From: an uncultured Pseudanabaenaceae cyanobacterium
GTDB lineage: Bacteria > Cyanobacteriota > Cyanobacteriia > PCC-9006 > JAAUQQ01
Length of the DNA stretch: 7,449 bases
Assembly: GCA_938015405.1 (NCBI GenBank)
Contig: CALLPZ010000122.1
Span: 1-7,449, forward strand
Reading direction: 5' to 3'
Shown here: piece after piece, positions 5,524 to 7,449 of the stretch
Numbering within the stretch: the stretch's first letter is position 1
Layout of the letters: each line of letters opens with the position of its first letter
Notes under the pieces: model-generated
Databases searched by the model: none
Told to the model about the DNA's origin: nothing
What the model saw: only the letters and a program-made list of their open reading frames with translations
Made by a program: the position numbers and the translations under genes

Positions 5524-6621
5524 ATGACTATGTCCGCTACAGTTCAGCTTGCCAAGCAGGGAGATGCGCGGGCTATTACCCAATTGATCAATCAGCAGTT
5601 GCAGCCCCGGGGGATCACGGCTCAGGCTTCGCGAGAGGGGTCTTGTTTGCACATTCGCCTAGAGGCGCAGCGAGTGATCCCACCCCAGCAAACGGTGGTG
5701 AGATATTTAAGGCAAGCGCTGGAGCGTTTATCCGCTGCATCTATTGATGAAGTAAGGATTTATGCCAGACGGCATGGGGACGATGAGCTGGGGTGGCAAG
5801 AAGATATTCCGTTGTTGCCGCCTAGTGAGCGAAGAGCGTTACGGCGACGGCGACGCAGTGTGTTTCGGCGCTGTTTTCGCATTTGGGCTCATTGGCAGGC
5901 GATTGGTTTAGGGGTGAGTTTTGTCTTCTTAGTGGTGCTGGCAGCAGTGGTGTTGGCATTGATGATCATTGCAAGTGACCTGGGTTGGGATAAGCCTCAG
6001 TTGGGCCCTCAAGTGACCATGATTGCTGTCGCGGCGCTTTTTTTTTGGGGGCTGATTTTGGGGGATGCCCAGACGGAAGTCTTATTGCAGCGCCTTCGCC
6101 GAGCAACGTTATGGAAGTGGGCGACAGGATTAGGGCTTCCTTTGGGCTTGGCTGCAGGCTTGGGGCTGTTGTTCTATGGCCAGGATTGGGTGTTGCGCTT
6201 GGTGGGGCTATTGCCATTTTCTATAGACGGAAGTATCTTTCGAGGCCTGGTTGTGCCTTTTTGCGCTGGCTTTTCCGGCTTTTTCGTCTTGGGCTTGCTC
6301 CAATGGCTGTCGATTTGCCGTCGAGTACGTCGTTCTTTTCGGTGGTTGATTAGTTCAACCTTTGGAGGAGCTGTGAGTGCTGCAATTGGCTCTCTTGGCA
6401 GTCGCTTGTTGTCTTCTCTATTAATCAAGCATTGGAATTTATCCGATGTGCCTGAGATGGGCGTTGCATTGAGCGTGGTGATTTGTACGTTTTTGGTTTG
6501 GTTCAGCTATCAAGCTATTACGGGCGTGACGATCGCTCGCATGCTGCATCGGCGTCCTAAGGTCAAATTTCGTCATCGCAAGCCCAAGCTGAAGGGGCGT
6601 ATGACTCGTAAAGCAGTCTAG
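5524..6621 (+). CDS. Multi-pass membrane protein with cyanobacterial N-terminal module
   Basis: A 365-residue protein of unknown function. Residues about 5-97 (QLAKQGDARAITQLINQQLQ, GITAQA, CLHIRLEAQ, then VRIYARRHGDDELGWQEDIPL) match a module I recall at the front of many uncharacterised cyanobacterial proteins; it is probably cytoplasmic. A basic stretch (about 103-118, very Arg-rich) leads into roughly six hydrophobic segments near 126-150, 165-181, 199-217, 240-262, 274-300 and 313-336. The C-terminal tail (339-364) is strongly basic, fitting a cytoplasmic end. Positive charges beside the helices give the usual inside-positive topology. The start could be ATG 5524 or ATG 5530; neither has a Shine-Dalgarno, and the upstream mini-ORF may supply ribosomes. 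I see no enzyme motif. A transporter, a channel or a membrane anchor for the N-terminal module are all possible. Confidence 0.87.
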   Translation: MTMSATVQLAKQGDARAITQLINQQLQPRGITAQASREGSCLHIRLEAQRVIPPQQTVVRYLRQALERLSAASIDEVRIYARRHGDDELGWQEDIPLLPPSERRALRRRRRSVFRRCFRIWAHWQAIGLGVSFVFLVVLAAVVLALMIIASDLGWDKPQLGPQVTMIAVAALFFWGLILGDAQTEVLLQRLRRATLWKWATGLGLPLGLAAGLGLLFYGQDWVLRLVGLLPFSIDGSIFRGLVVPFCAGFSGFFVLGLLQWLSICRRVRRSFRWLISSTFGGAVSAAIGSLGSRLLSSLLIKHWNLSDVPEMGVALSVVICTFLVWFSYQAITGVTIARMLHRRPKVKFRHRKPKLKGRMTRKAV

Positions 6622-6635
6622 TTGGTCAAAGGTTT

Positions 6636-6690
6636 CCACTTCTTAAGGGAGTCTGAGGGGAATGATTGCCTGGGAAGTGGGATTGTTTTG
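6636..6690 (+). terminator. Weak terminator candidate after the membrane-protein gene
   Basis: CCACTTC (6636-6642) pairs with GAAGTGG (6674-6680) around a 31-nt loop, with GATTGTTTTG following. The stem is short and the loop large, so this is only the best candidate near the stop codon. A second one is GGGGTAA with TTACgCCC (6738-6757), with a bulge. The rest of 6622-6815 holds nothing else I can support. Confidence 0.22.
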
Positions 6691-6815
6691 AGCCTATGGG
6701 CTTGACTGAGTTGCTCTGTCTCGCTGAATCAAAGTAGGGGGTAAACTTCTTACGCCCTAGGTTTCATGACTATTCCATAGAGGCTATCACTCTCTAATTG
6801 TGGTTACCCAAGGGG

Positions 6816-7067
6816 TTAATAGCGGCGATCGCGCTCCCAATCAAATAAAGCTTTGTCTGCACACCATTCCCGTGAACGATCGGGGTTGCGTTGTTGGAGT
6901 TGATCGATCAAACGATTGGCGGCAGGACGACCCACGACCTTCATCAGTTTGCGCTCGCTTTGGGTGCCACCACGAAAGCCGGCTCGTCCGCCACCGGAGC
7001 TGCGCTGAAACCAGTTCCACAGGAGAAGTGCAACAACGACCAGGAAGAGGATGGAAAAGCCTGACAT
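6816..7067 (-). CDS. Small single-span membrane protein, cyanobacterial conserved hypothetical
   Basis: An 83-residue protein of unknown function. Residues 3-19 (GFSILFLVVVALLLWNW) form one hydrophobic helix at the N-terminus, followed by a Gly/Arg/Ser linker (about 22-36, GGGRAGFRGGTQ). The charged C-terminal domain (about 38-83) has LMKVVGRPAANRLIDQLQQR, then NPDRSREWCADKALFDWERD and ends RRY. This layout, with the closing W-x-x-x-K-x-x-x-D-x-E-R-D-R pattern, is one I recall from short cyanobacterial membrane proteins. The helix probably anchors a cytoplasmic domain, since the flanking linker is positive. ATG at 7067 has no Shine-Dalgarno. The next minus-strand gene upstream ends 260 bp away behind a strong terminator, so this gene needs its own promoter. 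Confidence 0.82.
   Translation of the reverse strand: MSGFSILFLVVVALLLWNWFQRSSGGGRAGFRGGTQSERKLMKVVGRPAANRLIDQLQQRNPDRSREWCADKALFDWERDRRY
6825..6832. repeat. HIP1 palindrome (GCGATCGC)
   Basis: The second exact HIP1 copy in the window, inside the final codons of the 83-residue gene (around the ERDR residues). It supports cyanobacterial origin. Confidence 0.8.
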
Positions 7068-7250
7068 AGGACTATGAGGTTAGGGCCAGAAGAATCATGT
7101 GGTTGAATTTCCACTGCAGCTAAGGTACTCCAAGGTTTTGGTCTATTGCCATGATTCTGCAGCGACTTGGAGAGCATGGCCTGCGATGGTTAAAGGTTGA
7201 GGCCGTTTTCTGGGATTTCTGTCTTTGCTGGATTGGCTGATTGGAAATGT

Positions 7251-7287
7251 AAAGAGGCCGAACGATGCGACATCGTTCGGCCTCTTT
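7251..7287. terminator. Strong terminator after the SpoIID-like gene
   Basis: A perfect 17-bp stem, AAAGAGGCCGAACGATG (7251-7267) with its complement (7271-7287), closes a 3-nt CGA loop. The stem bases are A-rich on one side and T-rich on the other, so it can work both ways. It begins 43 nt after the stop codon of the minus-strand gene at 7330. The neighbouring stretch 7068-7250 must carry the promoter of the 83-residue gene; I see no other sure feature there. Confidence 0.88.
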
Positions 7288-7329
7288 GCTTAGTCTGGCT
7301 TGGCTACGGCTTGGCAAGTGTCGGTTGGG

Positions 7330-7449
7330 TTAGCGAACTTGAGAAAGCTCTGTGCCTTGGTAGTAGTGAGACAGAATCTCCTGATAGCTGTTGCCTTGTT
7401 GGGCCATTCCTCTGGCACCGTATTGGCTCATACCAATGCCATGGCCATA
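7330..7449 (-). CDS. SpoIID/LytB-domain protein, C-terminal end (partial)
   Basis: Only the last 39 codons are in the window; the gene continues past position 7449. The minus strand reads YGHGIGMSQYGARGMAQQG, then NSYQEILSHYYQGTELSQVR and a TAA stop (7330-7332). GHGIGMSQYGA is the hallmark motif near the end of SpoIID/LytB domains, followed by the typical Y-x-x-I-L-x-H-Y-Y-x-G-T-x-L pattern. In Bacillus SpoIID is a lytic transglycosylase acting on peptidoglycan stripped of its peptides; LytB enhances an amidase. Cyanobacterial members are presumed to act on the cell wall, but their role is less certain. Signal peptide, catalytic residue and total length cannot be judged from this end. Confidence 0.9.
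   Translation of the reverse strand, partial: YGHGIGMSQYGARGMAQQGNSYQEILSHYYQGTELSQVR

Noticed and set aside
5388..5747. 119-codon plus-strand frame overlapping the start of the membrane-protein gene
   Set aside because: More than half of it lies in another frame of the well-supported membrane-protein gene, and its product has no conserved features. The AAGGAG at 5414 is too close to its ATG at 5421 and lies downstream of its ATG at 5388.

Overview
This window is chromosomal DNA from a cyanobacterium. The evidence is the cyanobacterial form of the 23S rRNA end and 5S rRNA, two exact copies of the cyanobacterial palindrome HIP1 (GCGATCGC), and several proteins of kinds I recall mainly from cyanobacteria: a small coiled-coil protein, an orphan GAF/degenerate kinase, a membrane protein with a cyanobacterial N-terminal module, and a short single-span protein ending in ERDRRY. 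Most start codons lack a good Shine-Dalgarno sequence, which is also common in this phylum. I cannot name the species; a Leptolyngbya/Acaryochloris-like organism is only a guess.

Layout. (1) 1-450 is the distal end of an rRNA operon: the 3' end of 23S, a spacer of about 146 nt without tRNA, 5S rRNA, and a perfect 17-bp terminator. (2) Converging on it is cysE (700-1437, minus), serine O-acetyltransferase, the first committed step of cysteine synthesis. (3) After a gap of about 450 bp come two plus-strand genes: a 73-residue conserved small protein (1891-2112) with its own terminator, then a 282-residue PilP-like envelope protein (2378-3226). (4) A two-way terminator at 3334-3381 separates these from a minus-strand GAF plus degenerate histidine-kinase protein (3435-4976). 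(5) A divergent intergenic region of about 550 bp (4977-5523) is rich in palindromes and hairpins and holds a possible 28-codon leader ORF. (6) A 365-residue multi-pass membrane protein follows (5524-6621, plus). (7) Two minus-strand genes close the window: an 83-residue single-span membrane protein (6816-7067) and the last 39 codons of a SpoIID/LytB-type cell-wall protein (7330 to the edge), with a perfect 17-bp terminator between them.

These look like independent transcription units, most bounded by their own terminator, and not one operon or a mobile island. I see no transposase, integrase, CRISPR array, phage gene or tRNA. I found no convincing new multi-gene system. The points most worth following up are the kinase-like protein lacking its phospho-accepting histidine, the Shine-Dalgarno-equipped mini-ORF just ahead of the membrane protein, the structured divergent intergenic region, and the PilP-like protein standing alone without pilus neighbours.
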